A stretch of 64,000 nucleotides of DNA from Sanghuangporus weigelae (Eukaryota; Basidiomycota; Agaricomycetes; Hymenochaetales; Hymenochaetaceae). The position numbers and the translations under genes are program-made. The notes below the pieces were generated by a model. The model worked only from the letters and a program-made list of their open reading frames with translations. It was not told where the DNA came from and searched no databases. The DNA is taken from assembly GCA_033182465.1 (NCBI GenBank), contig CP137325.1, positions 1,116,001-1,180,000 of the forward strand. The letters run 5' to 3'. Each line of letters opens with the position of its first letter. Position 1 is the first letter of the stretch. Shown here in pieces: positions 35,486 to 46,853 of this stretch.

Positions 35486-35795
35486 GAGGATTTCATCAAG
35501 AGCTAGTTCCCCAGATACTGCATGACTTGAGGTCATGTAAGGAATTCCTTAATAAGAAATTTCTAATTCCTAGAATGTACAGCCAGAGAAGGATCTTTAA
35601 GCTCGGTATTAGGGCTAAAATGTCTAGGATATCCTATTGTTTCAAAGTAATAACTATCAAGAATAGTCTAGCGCATAATATAATGTTATTCAGGAAATCC
35701 CTTCAATAAGATGCTAATTATCTAGGCTCTCCTATGCTATATCAAGAAAGAGATCTGCTTTTATTGCATAATGCTTAGATATTTAGGGTGAATTA

Positions 35796-36881
35796 CAGCT
35801 AGTTGCAAAATTGTTGGCAATCACGTGATTTCACCACTTTTCTCGCCATGAGAGCCTCAAAACACAGATAAAATCATATCTCACCCAAATCTCAATGGTT
35901 TTACATCATCTAAGTTGCTAAATTCATCTTTTCGAAAGGGCTTTCGTTTAGGAAAAACAATCGAGAAAATAGAGCAAAAAAGGACCCCAAAATGGCAAAA
36001 CTATCATTTTTTGCCTCTTCCTTGTATGTGCATTTTTTTTCTGTGATCCCTGCTGGTCCAGCACCTCCCCAAAGCTATCCAGAATGATAATATGATTATA
36101 AAATGAATTTACAGACTGAATTTGAGTTGAATTGTGTACCAGAATGTGCTGCTTTGAGGCATGCCTGAATCATTCAAAACTCATCATTTCCCCCTAGCCT
36201 CCCAGGCTGCAGGAAAAATTCTTACAGGTCAGATTCATGCATGTAAATTCATTTCAGGTGTAATAGACTAGGTTTGTGCACTAGCTAGGTCCTCAGTATC
36301 CACTGGTAAGCTGGGGAGATGCTGTCTAGAATAGTGCATACAACTAGAAACACTTGTTCAGCCCAGCTCACCAGTGGATGCTGAGGCCCTAGCTAGTGCA
36401 CAAACCTAGTCTATTACACCTGAAATGAATTTACATGCATGAATCTGACCTGTAAGAATTTTTCCTGCAGCCTGGGAGGCTAGGGGGAAATGATGAGTTT
36501 TGAGTGATTCAGGCATGCCTCAAAGCAGCACATTCTGGTACACAATTCAACTCAAACTCAGTCTGTAAATTCATTTTATAATCATATTATCATTCTGGAT
36601 AGCTTTGGGGAGGTGCTGGATCAGCAGGGATCACAGAAAAAAAATGCACATACAAGGAAGAGGCAAAAAATGATAGTTTTGCCATTTTGGGGTCCTTTTT
36701 TGCTCTATTTTCTCGATTGTTTTTCCTAAGCGAAAGCCCTTTCGAAAAGATGAATTTAGCAACTTAGATGATGTAAAACCATTGAGATTTGGGTGAGATA
36801 TGATTTTATCTGTGTTTTGAGGCTCTCATGGCGAGAAAAGTGGTGAAATCACGTGATTGCCAACAATTTTGCAACTAGCTG
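35796..36881. mobile_element. foldback / palindromic MITE, 520 bp arms
   Basis: Two arms of about 520 bp (35796-36315 and 36362-36881) are near-perfect reverse complements around a 46 bp spacer. Both outer ends read CAGCTAGTTGCAAAATTG outward-in and are flanked by TA, as for Tc1/mariner-type insertions. It has no coding capacity. The near identity of the arms suggests recent formation or gene conversion between them. It ends 98 bp from the stop codon of the LRR gene. Confidence 0.85.
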
Positions 36882-36978
36882 TAATGACTGTAGTGATTTG
36901 AATGCAGTCGATGCATACACGTGAATCTCCTTATTTCATTCGTCCGATCAACGAAACTATCTGGCTTCCTCCGTTCTA

Positions 36979-38966
36979 CTAGTTCTCGCCATTACTATCT
37001 GCAAGCAAGGACATAACCTCTTTCAACCCCCTCCCATCCTTCTCAAACCGCAGGCACCCTACCGCGGCAAGCCACCGCATTCGCGCTTCGGCGCGATGAC
37101 ACAGGACGGACCCGCCTGTGCCCATGCATTTCCCGCCCGGACATAGACTGTATCCTAAACTGGGAGTAGCAGCTTGAAGCGGAGGCGAAGCCGGTGAAGT
37201 CGGAGTCAGGAGCGGAGAGCTGGAGATGGATGTGGGAAGGTGAGAAAGAGAAGGAAGAGCAGAGAAATCTCGTCTTCCGGGATCTGATTTGGGAGAGGGT
37301 GTAGGTTGGGACTTGGATTCAGATCGCAGGACCGTCCCAGACATAAATCCTAATCCCAACCCCAATCCTGGCAGGGATGACAAATTGCCGTTATTATTCC
37401 CCGAAGCCGACGCAGATTCACTGCTAACACCAGTACCACTCCCGAATGGCAAACTCGCCGGATCAGGTATACAACCCATCCCTCCAGTTCCACTTAGCCA
37501 ACTCGGTCGTAGGGACGGTAATAATGGCTGAAGTGTAGACGGATCAGCTGCGAATGCGAATATTCGTGTGCATTGAGAGGCTGATAGTGACGGTGCGAGG
37601 AGAGCAAGGATGTATTGTTGGAGCTCGATTGGGAGGGAGCGGAAGGGGAAGGTGTTGGTGTTAGGATTCTGTGAATGAGAAGGGGCGCACTGTTGAGCGT
37701 CTAAGAGATCCTGCTGACCAGAGGATACTGGTATATGCGCCTTTTCTTCGTTGACAGATTGTGCCTGTCGCGTAGCCGAATAAAACAGGAGAGCCCTCGC
37801 ATATGTAAGTAGCTCGAGAGCCTCCCCGTGTACTCTGCTTCTCAGCAACTCGTTCCTTACGAGCATACTCTTCAAATACTTCTCGCACGCTGTCCACTTC
37901 GCTCTCGCTTCTTCCACACTTTCTTCCTGTGCCTCTTCTGCCCCTTCTTCTCTGTCATCTTCATCAGAACTCCGAGGAGCAGCGTTCGCATACACCTCGA
38001 GCTTCTGCAAGGTAAAGTTCGTCGTGCGGAGCTGAGCCACCAAGTTCCGCACTGTCCGAGCTCCCAAGGTATTGGCATTGCATTTCAACGTTTCTATTGC
38101 ACGAGAGCGCGGAGAGGCGAAGAATTCTGACAGCATTGGCGAGGAACATCGAGTGAGTCCAATTGCGGTGATCTGCAATTCTCGTAGAGAAGAGGAGTCG
38201 AGGTGCGAGAGGAACGGGACGAAGAACGTGTCTGACAGATGTTGATTCGAGGCTATAGATAGTAGTTCCAACCTGGAACTGTTGATTGCCCTACTCAGTT
38301 TGATAGCAGTGTCCCTGTCTCCCTGATTGCAATAATATCAATATTTGTGTGGCGCTGACTCCGACATGGACATACCTGAAAGGCGTTCTGAAGAGTAATC
38401 AAAATAAGTGGGAAGACGCGTCGCAAAATGATAGAGGTTGCTCACATTCTGCAAGAACAATTCTTTCAAGTTCTCATTACCCTCCAGATACTCCGCAATC
38501 GCCTCAAGACCTGCATTGCCAATACCATTTGAGTTCAAGCTGATCTCCGCAATACGATACCGTCTCCCTTCTTGAGAGCATAGGAATTCGAAGAGCGCTT
38601 GGGCACCATCATCTCCAAGAGCATTATGGCCAAGGATGAGTTTGGTGACTGCCTTGCGGACCTTGATTGCTGATATGACTTCTTGTGCACCTGCACGTCG
38701 TGCCATCAGCGCATTGCGCATATGGGTTCTATGACGCGCTAGCAGAGCTCACCTAGGATAGACCTGAGAGCTTTGTCATGCATATCTATATGCGCACGAG
38801 CGGCGAGTGATACGCGTGGGGCGGACGTCCGTCGAACATGAGTGATTGTCCTGCCGTTGGCCGACAGGGTGGAAGAGGACGAGATTGCTCTCCGTAATTC
38901 TCTCGTCGTCGTCGTCGTCGTCGTCGTCGGCATCATTGGGGAGGTGGCAATGATGGCAGAAGACAT
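36979..38966 (-). CDS. RNI/leucine-rich-repeat protein with an F-box-like motif
   Basis: A 604-residue protein with exons 38966-38753, 38690-38446, 38387-38376 and 38322-36979. The third exon is only 12 bp (NAFQ) and keeps the frame. Residues about 75-300 read as ribonuclease-inhibitor-type leucine-rich repeats (VTKLILGHNALGDDGAQAL, IAEISLNSNGIGNAGLEAI, LKELFLQNNAFQGDRD). An acidic segment follows. Near residue 387 there is LPIELQQYILALL, which resembles an F-box core, in an unusual position C-terminal to the repeats. The tail is Ser/Pro-rich. The N terminus has a run of eight threonines from a CGT-type triplet repeat (38904-38929). A role in ubiquitin ligase or scaffold work is inference. 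A start at 38975, three codons earlier, is equally possible. Confidence 0.8.
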
Positions 38967-39159
38967 GACGGTCAAGAGAGAGGAAGGGGAATTAAAGAGG
39001 GAGCAGGAGTATCTAATCGTTTAAAGGAGTATTTAAGGCTGTGTTAGCATCCACGCCGAAGCAATTCATTCGTCAACTCAATTCACGAATATTTAGAGTT
39101 ATGAACTGTCACGCCTTCGTCACACTCGTTTTGGTTCCGCCTTCCTCAAACGTCTTCAT

Positions 39160-39850
39160 TTACGTTAAAATGACAAATAAACACACACACAAGACGATTT
39201 CTCTCCACCGCAGCTTATTCTTTCTCCCACTTCTCCAAATGCGAATCCGACTCCGTTGCTCAGCAGCTAGCAAGCGAGTCGTAGTTCCAGAGGAACTCTG
39301 ATCCGACGATTGTGCATCGTGTGTATTTGTTGATGACGACGACGAGACAGAGGGTGAGACGACGGGCACGCTTGGTACGCATTTATCTCCTCGTTTACGT
39401 TTTCTCGAATGCGATTGCGGCTGAACAACTCGGCGAACGACTGGCAGTACATCCACAGTTACGCCGGATTCCCATTGTTTACCTGCTAAATTGATCATTC
39501 AGTTCAGATATTTCACTCCTTATCGAACCCTCATAAGACCAAAGAAGCTGAACCCATGATTGCAGATTAGATAAAAAGAATTCAAAAGATGTCCCTTCCC
39601 TTCATCATCTACCATCTTGACGTACAAAGCACTCACCTGGGTCGTTATCTGATAAAGATAATCCCTCCCTCAATTTCCTCGACATAATCTTTGCGTAAAA
39701 GTCTGTCCGGTTCGAAAACGTAAATGCCGGCGTCCGTCTGTTCACTCGATTCCCCGATCCCGATGCAGCAATCGAATCCTCCGATAGACTGAGAAGGATG
39801 AAAATAAGTGGGACAACGAGAGAAGAGACTCGGAGGGGAAGGGGGTTCAT
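39160..39850 (-). CDS. small protein with signal-like N terminus and hydrophobic C-terminal tail
   Basis: A 179-residue protein from two exons, 39850-39637 and 39485-39160. The intron is 151 bp with a GTGAGT donor. The N terminus (MNPLPLRVSSLVVPLIFILL) is a good signal peptide or anchor. The middle is basic and then Ser/Thr-rich (KRKRG, SSSSSTNTHD). The last 15 residues (WREIVLCVCLFVILT) form a short hydrophobic tail. This layout suggests a membrane or cell-surface protein, perhaps tail- or lipid-anchored. No family is recognised. The ATG chosen is the one directly before the hydrophobic segment; earlier in-frame ATGs give a long basic leader. Confidence 0.55.
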
Positions 39851-40335
39851 CCTTATTAGACGCCTTTGTGAACGACGGCTTACTCGGGGGGCTTTATATA
39901 TGACCAGAACACGCGGATACGGCAACGCATCAACAAAATCAATAGAGTGGCGTGAATCTCATAAAGCCACCCGGCACGAGAAACAAGGTTTCAATCTTGT
40001 TTCTTCACAACCGGATTCTATTCTTACATATAACGGTACTTCTAAGGTAACTGGTAAATCATACACTTCATGACAGATCATCACTACATCTTCTCAATCG
40101 AGACTCAATCTTTTGTTCTAATCTCTTCATAGAAATCATGATTATCACTCAGGCCAATTTCGCTAGAAGTTCACGTCTCTCAAATGTTTTAGCGCATGCT
40201 AAGTTGCTGTTGGAGTGCTGTCGGTTCTTTTGAGGACAAGGTTTTACAAGCTATAGCTTACGTAAAGCAAAAATCTTGTCTCACCGTTCTTTTCAAACTC
40301 CTGGACTAACCAACAGCATACACAAGCGCTTTCCG
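39851..40335. other. divergent intergenic region
   Basis: This separates the start of the small membrane protein from the start of kinase B. No match to the promoter of kinase A was seen, so the inverted duplication stops near the kinase start. No gene was recognised. Confidence 0.5.
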
Positions 40336-42854
40336 ATGTCATCTACTGGCAACAAAGGATGTCTCTCATCATATATGTTCCATTTATCTCCAGATTTGTC
40401 TATCTCAGATAGCATGTATGCAGCTGCAGTCGAGGAAGGAAAGGTGTTGGAAAGGTACATCAAAGCCAAGATTCGTCCGCGACGCTTCAAGCAGTTGTTA
40501 AATAAATTTAGAGTTACGGAAGAAGGAGAAGAGTCTTCGATGTACGGTACCATGGCCACCTTGATGACTTCTATCAGTCTCGACCTTACGCGAACCAGCT
40601 CCGAACCTGTACTGATCTTCGTCCCCAACTCTGCAAAAAGGTTAGCGTTAACCCACGGGTTAGTCAATAGCAAACCTGCTTTGGTCGCCTTTCTTGGAAA
40701 AAGAAAGATAGCGGAATTGGTAGTTTCGCGGCCCAAGTACAACATTAAAATCCCTCCCGCACAATCGATCGTCTGTCCTGTGGAGCTAAAGAGCAAAATA
40801 TCGTGTATGCGGTATTTGCTCAAAGTCTCTCGGAATAACCCATCGTCTTCGATAGTCTACGGGATCTTTGTCAATAGAAGACTGTTTCAGCTTTTCTCCA
40901 TTGGCCTGGACCATCAGGCCGAGTGGAAAGAGGTGGAATGGGAGGATGAAGACTGCATTCACAAGCTTTTCACCTCCATCGACCTCATTCGAGACAACGC
41001 TACGAGGCAGACGCCTTTGGGCATTCCAAAGTTTATCTCCGACGATTCGTTCAAGGTGAAGAATCACGAAATCTTCTTTTACTCTACGGAGAGCGATGGT
41101 AGATCATTCACGCTTCTCCCGGTTTCCTCTGGAAGGGGGTCGGGTCGGAAGGGCTTGGTCGCGATCGCAGTGCCGAGCCACGCAGAGGGCGGTGATCCGA
41201 GTATCGTTCGCATCTTCAAATACGCTTGGTATCAGAATATTCAGCATGGCCGCGAGCGTAACTTGCTCACGAAACTTCGTGGTGTACCTGGCGTCGTGCA
41301 GATAGACGAGACGCTCTCCCAAGACTCAATCGACGTGGACCAATGGAGCGGTCGAGTGCGAAGTCTTTTAGCTTTAAAGACGATCGGCTACCCTCTTTGC
41401 TCTTGCACAACAGTTTTGGAGTTCTTAGAGGCAATGTATGACCTTCTTGAAGGTGTGCAGAAGTCCGTCTCTGGTTCTATTTGTCTGCTCAACCAGTGAA
41501 TTAGTGCTTCGGTACCTTGTTCAAGAAAAAGAAGTTCTTCATCGGGATATTAGTTGGGGAAATGTTCTCATACGACCTGAACATGCGCCTGATGTATTCA
41601 TCGACCTTCCCTCGCAGCTGACGAATGAGCCTATTCCGCACACGTACCGATTCATTTCGGATATATTTTATGAGGAGAAGTAGTATATTTCCCTTGCTAT
41701 ATTCATTTGCATGACTGATTGCGGAGTAGGCGCAGAGTCAGAGTTGTGCTGACTGATTTCGATTTCGCGTCGGATTTGAAGGAAAGTTCTGAGGAAGAGT
41801 TGAAAGAAGCAACAGTGAGTATCAATTCATCGGTGTCGATCTGTTCACAAATGGCTCGGCTAGGGCACGACTATGTTTATGGCAAACGACATTCTTGTGC
41901 CTAGAGAGTCTGCGCTTTATTTCGAAATTCCCGTGGCACAATCCCTGCATACCGCGGTCATGGATAGCGCTATGAAATATTCAGATGACTCAGAGAGGGC
42001 CGCATGGAATGCGTTCTATTCCCATCTGAGAGAAATCGAACCTATCCCTGCGTACCCTGCGAGTGACATCTTCAGGCACGGTGCTGTCCACGACGCAGAA
42101 TCCGTCTTCTACCTCTGTCTTCTTTTTTTCAACCGCATGCAACGCTCGAGTAGAGCTAATGAGCCATCCAGTATTGAAGAAGAAAGACTATGGGGAGATG
42201 CATTTGCGAGATTAGCCCAAAAAAGAGTTGGTTCTGGTCTATCATCGGATACCCTTCGCAGAGATCTTCAGACAGGATTTGATGTCGACTTCGTGGACTT
42301 ATTGTCCCCGATTAACGAATACCTTAGCGTTCCTTGGTACAGGGCGAAATCAACAGGCCGCGGAGAACGATACGAGTTCCATCTGCACGACTTCATGCAG
42401 AGGCTGATCCTTAAGAAGATCCGTGAATTGCGACAAGATGGAGCTGACCCAATAGCGATTTCTGACAAGCCGCGCAAAGTTCGAGTGAGGAATCAATCTG
42501 GTGGTGCTTATTCAAGTCATTCTATGGGTCTGGCATCAATCCTCAACGTGTGTAAATGTATATCAATCACATTGAATTGCTCATCTTCTATCTCCCAGAA
42601 ACGGGAGCAGAATCAAGACATTCCGAGGGTTCTACCAAGTCTGATGATGGAATCTAGAGCTGTACAACCAATCGTACGTCGCCGTGTCGCAGTTGCCGTA
42701 ACTATTAATTTTTTCTCTGATCTATGTTGAATATCTACAGGTCCGTAGAACTCGTTCATCGATAGATCGTATGAGGTTCAAGAACTCGCATTTAATATTT
42801 TTGATGTATAAGGAACGAGAGAGGTTATGGACGACAGCTGATAAGTACAGCTAG
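40336..42854 (+). CDS. FunK1-family fungal protein kinase (copy B)
   Basis: A 749-residue paralogue of the kinase at 15454-17989. Exons are 40336-41452, 41505-41679, 41730-41814, 41864-42547, 42599-42673 and 42741-42854. The start was picked because MSSTGNKG aligns residue for residue with the start of copy A (the first shared Tyr is residue 28 in both); an ATG 60 bp upstream is also in frame. The catalytic loop is VLHRDISWGNVLI (H385, D387), the DFG position reads DFDFA (D440), and HDAESVFYLCLLFF follows. Introns 1 and 2 contain stops here, which proves their removal. The gene converges on the intact glutathione transferase, as copy A does on the pseudogene. Likely a signalling kinase; substrates are unknown. 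Confidence 0.88.
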
Positions 42855-44030
42855 AATACTCCTCAGGGGGTAAAAATAAGGCAGATGTATCCAGAACACC
42901 GTCAAATAAACTTGTCAGCACTCCCAGCGCCTTGAACACACCAAATTGACATGCAGTTTGACAACTTCTTTCAGTTCACGGACTCGAGAATCCTCCCAGA
43001 TACACAGATACTACATAATACACTGGAGTTTCTGAAGATCGATTCTTTTTTCTTCCCGATTCCTGCGTGCTCAACTAAACCTTATACCACGCATCTTACA
43101 CTTTACTCATGTAAGGGCTCGATATTCGGTATCGGTCCTACTGGTACGATCCTCGTTGGGTTTATCTACGCATATAGTCAGCAAGCAGAAGTAGAAAACA
43201 AAGACGAATAGCGCAAGGACACGGGAGAGAAGGAGGGAGAGAAACGTACGTGAGGATGAGACCAATAATAATGCGTCTTGATATGATCGAAGTTCGTTGT
43301 GGTGCTGAACGCAGGGTTGGTCCAATACAGCTTCCTCAACCAGCTAGACAGAGCAACGCACAGTTACATAAACAACGTCAGAGAACAAATCGCCTCCTCC
43401 TGAATCCAACTCTAGAGAAAGAAAAGGGGCTCACTAATGAATGTTCGGATACCCATTCCTGATCGTCCTAAAGTTGCACTTGAAGTGTCCCACATACACC
43501 GGGTCAAAGCGCACGATCGTAACAAAAAGCCTTACATCGGCTTCCGTTAGCTGATCGCCAATGAGGAGTTCTTTGTTCTTTTTGGCCTCGAAGAGTTTCT
43601 CGATGCGGTCGAGAGATTCGAAAACCTGCGTCACGGCTTTTTCGTATGCTGCTTGCGTCGAAGCGAAGCCTGATTTGTAGACTCCGTCTATACAGAGATG
43701 ATGGAGCGCATATAATCAGGCTAGGTGTATATAGACTCGGAAAACTCAAGAGCAGCTTACTGTTAATCCCATCGTAAACCCACTCATTCAGTTCATCAAT
43801 CTCCTTCCTCAGCCCCTCCGGATAAATATCCAGCTTCCTCTTCTGTTCATCCTCTATCAGATCGTTAAACGCAGCATTGAAGATCCTAATAATCTCGCTG
43901 CTCTCGTTGTTGACAATAGTCTGGTGTTTCTTGTCCCAAAGAACGGGAACAGTGAAGCGGCTGGAGTAGCTGGGATCGGCTTTGAGGTAGAGATCTTTGA
44001 TGTGTTCGGCGTGGTTGATCGAGTCGACAC
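40336..44030. repeat. inverted segmental duplication, right arm
   Basis: Partner of 14340-17989, in the opposite orientation. It contains kinase B and most of the intact glutathione transferase. The GST part is about 90% alike; the kinase part is more diverged, especially in the N-terminal 60 codons. Confidence 0.85.
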
Positions 44031-44562
44031 CTGCCGCGGGAAAGGGATCGACGTTTGCAAATGGCCAGCCGTGCTCACCCATTCGCGGGGAGACAGCGGT
44101 GAATGCTACAGATACGGAAGTTAAATATTTTACTCCAGAACGAGTAGTACTGGAAGTGGAAACTCACGGATTATTTCTTCGAGACCTTTCAGCTTACGAG
44201 TGATCAACGTCCTACATGCCCATGCTACAAATAATGAGCACAATTCATCCTCAGTTTCCGTTTTGTATGGCGGAAACTTCAAGTCAATGCTCACGACACG
44301 CATACGACACGTAAAGATGATACCTATCTGCAGAACCAAACAGTAATAGTGAAAACACACATCATCGTCAGTTCAAGAAATTTACAGACGCTTCATGCAC
44401 TTCATACATGGACATACCTCTCTCCGGCTCGAACTTGCCTCCTTTCTCAATCCAGTTCCTAAAAACCGACGGTTTACGCTTAAAAGTCCCGTCTCCCTCG
44501 CTCTGCATGCGCGAGATGTCGGTTTGGTGGCTTACGTCCCGCGATGCTGCCTGCGATGACAT
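43103..44562 (-). CDS. glutathionyl-hydroquinone reductase (omega-like GST, Ecm4/Gto type)
   Basis: A 329-residue enzyme that uses glutathione to reduce glutathionyl-hydroquinones in the cytosol. Exons are 44562-44418, 44327-44295, 44224-44168, 44105-43761, 43687-43435, 43343-43250 and 43165-43103, all in phase. The catalytic cysteine is C59 in YVSYACPWACRT. Other family marks are GWPFANVDPFP, TVPVLWDKKHQTIVNNESSE, DIYPEGLRKEIDELNEWVYD, LIGDQLTEADVRLF and the C-terminal RIVPVGPIPNIEPL. Length is normal for the family. In wood- and litter-decay fungi such enzymes help to handle quinones from lignin. It is the intact parent-type copy of the pseudogene at 14340-15206 and a diverged paralogue of the gene at 53079-54415. 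Confidence 0.92.
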
Positions 44563-45902
44563 TTTCGGTTCTTCTGCTCGTCAGCGTCAAACCGAGGTTG
44601 AGATTCTTCCGCCGCAGAGGAAGTGGATGTGCTCGCAAAGAGCTTAGTCGCACTACGTGGGAGGAGAAACACGATGGGCAGTCGACTCCTTGAACGGGAT
44701 TTATAATGATTCTCAGGACTTGGATACGATAAAGACCTGTGATTATTAGTAATGAAACTCCTAACTCCGTATCTGTATTTGATTCTGAGACCTTGCGATA
44801 CAATATTGAGATGCGCCCTCAGTGGAAGAGGATGAATAAGGTCAAGAAGCATACATTAATAACAATTGGATCATCGTGACCTCACCGACTCACGCTCCCC
44901 TGTCGATCTCCGTTTCAACCTCCGCGCCAAGTCTATTCCACCTTCTAAAAATGTAGCGTCTCGTTCTCTTTCCTACGCGGACATCTGACAAACTCAATTA
45001 ATTCAGGCCGACCAAAATCCGTCTCACTAGTGATATGTTATGTTACAGTAAGGACATCAGAAGAAGTCACAAAAGCATAGTAGGTATCGTAGAAAAGGAG
45101 AAGGTAGGGAAGGTAGCGAATAGTACTATTTATACATGCTCGTCATTATCACAATTATACATCTGTTTGGATTGATTGATTGTTAACAACTCGGAAGCCC
45201 AAGACAAGAGACAAGTGCAGCGCGAAGAATAAGCATACGGTTGTGTGTGTGTGTGAGGAGAGAGGCGATTATTGGTATGGAATGAAGAATGCAATAACAA
45301 CCAGACTAAATCTGAAAGGTAATCCAAATCAAGCGTACGACGAGGGGCGGTGGTGAAGACAGTAATGGAAACGGAGGTGGTCATCATAAGTGGCAATCAT
45401 ATGAACTGGAAATTCGTCAAGAAGAATGATTATGAATCGCTTGTTTGCGAGGAGCGGATAATATGCGAAGGAAGGAGATTGCGTTCGTAAAGAGGTCCAG
45501 TCGGAGGGACTGTTCTGTATGGGGAAACATGCACGGGCTACTTGCCTGGTCGACGTTTTACGGGAAGCGGTGTCGTGCTAAAAGTACAAGATACGCAAGC
45601 ATGTATACGTTTCGGGTACGAGCAAACGGGGACAGAAAGAGGTATAGGGGTGACGAGACGGTGATTGATAAACAGCGATTCCTTGGATTCAAAGTCCCCA
45701 AAACCGATGCGAGGGAGAGCAAGGGCCGAGGCCCGTTTTGAATTCGTTCCATAATTCAGTTGCTAGAGTAAAGACCGAGAAGGACGGAAAGAGATATCCA
45801 TCAGGTCCTTGCTGAAAAGTGATCAAGTAGCCATGCCAACAACAAGCTTTAGATACAATCTGTTGAGGTCATCTATTGACTCACCATTCAGCTAGAAAAA
45901 TC
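44563..45902. other. intergenic, no gene recognised
   Basis: 1.3 kb upstream of the glutathione transferase and downstream of the disordered protein. A short GT dinucleotide run lies near 45242. Open frames here show no family features. Confidence 0.5.
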
Positions 45903-46853
45903 TCAAAGACCCATTGAATCGCATTGCTTGATCAAAATTTCAATGTCCTGCATTTCGACCATGGATTTCCGCCTTGGGGAGGTATCGTCCCCATCCTGAA
46001 CTTCTTCCTTGTTCTCCACAAATGGTTTTTCTTTCCCCTCCTTCATAACGCTGTTGGCAAGATCTGATAGAGCAGGAAATGAATGGTTTCGTTTGTTCAG
46101 TCCAGGCGATTCTCCCATTGGGACGTCGCAGCGATGCGGAGGATTTATGGAACTTTCCACAGGTCGACAATCAATGTCCAAATGTATCTTGACAGGCTCC
46201 TCCACTCGAAATTTTAAGCGCAGCAGTTTCCTGCGCTGAAGTCGTTCTTCTACTTTCTCTTGCCAAAGCTCTGGAGATATCGGGAATTCTCGTTCCAGAT
46301 TGCGCTCGCATTCGCAAGATGGTGTATGCCGCTTGAATTCCACCTGCGAATCGTCGCGCTGGGCTCCAAATGGCATTAATTCAGTGAGAGGGAGTTTAAA
46401 GCCATGCGGGGTACTTGTCCTTGTGGACTTTGCAACAGACCGGTACGTCCCAAGAGGGGGAGGAGCAGGGTGAATATCGTGCTTCTCTTTACGTCCTCTC
46501 TTGGACGAATTGGAAGATGCACGAGAGGGTGCTGATGGAACAGAAGAGACAGATGGAGTTTGATGGCTGTTAGCCTGACACTCGCTTGTATCAGAGCCAG
46601 CCGAAGTGGGTGGCGTGAGTCGACTGAGTGCCGCAGGCCCAAATGCATGTATGAGGAGAGCCTCTGGAGATAAGCTCGGTCGATTTTTACGGGCGGACGT
46701 AGCAGTATCCGTTGACGATGCAGAGGAGGAGAATGAATCGCAAGATGGGAGCACCGGTCTTGCTGGGGCAGGTCGGTCCGTACACGTTACTTCGAATTTC
46801 ACAAACTCCCGCGTAGATGACAAATTGAGCGGCGGTAGCAGTGACAAAGGCAT
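45903..46853 (-). CDS. disordered Ser/Pro-rich hypothetical protein
   Basis: A single-exon frame of 316 residues. It opens with MPLSLLPPLNLSSTREFVKF, is rich in Ser, Pro and Thr, and has a basic cluster (SSKRGRKEKHD). A more ordered helical segment follows (SPELWQEKVEERLQRRKLLRLKF, about residues 190-215), and a short C-terminal helix (MQDIEILIKQCDSMGL). I do not recognise a family. Length and codon pattern favour a real gene, and the short helix with disordered flanks suggests a binding protein. An additional upstream exon cannot be excluded. Confidence 0.55.
   Translation of the reverse strand: MPLSLLPPLNLSSTREFVKFEVTCTDRPAPARPVLPSCDSFSSSASSTDTATSARKNRPSLSPEALLIHAFGPAALSRLTPPTSAGSDTSECQANSHQTPSVSSVPSAPSRASSNSSKRGRKEKHDIHPAPPPLGTYRSVAKSTRTSTPHGFKLPLTELMPFGAQRDDSQVEFKRHTPSCECERNLEREFPISPELWQEKVEERLQRRKLLRLKFRVEEPVKIHLDIDCRPVESSINPPHRCDVPMGESPGLNKRNHSFPALSDLANSVMKEGKEKPFVENKEEVQDGDDTSPRRKSMVEMQDIEILIKQCDSMGL

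Larger units (their letters stand above)
33964..35793. other. AT-rich non-coding stretch between foldback copies
   Basis: 1.8 kb rich in TATA-like runs, especially around 34000-34300, with two minisatellites listed separately. No open frame of note and no RNA gene was recognised. It could be the old genomic site of the foldback elements or the body of a larger non-autonomous transposon. Confidence 0.5.

Noticed and set aside
35095-35490. CRISPR array
   Set aside because: Repeats are adjacent minisatellite units without unique spacers, in a fungal nuclear context with no cas genes.
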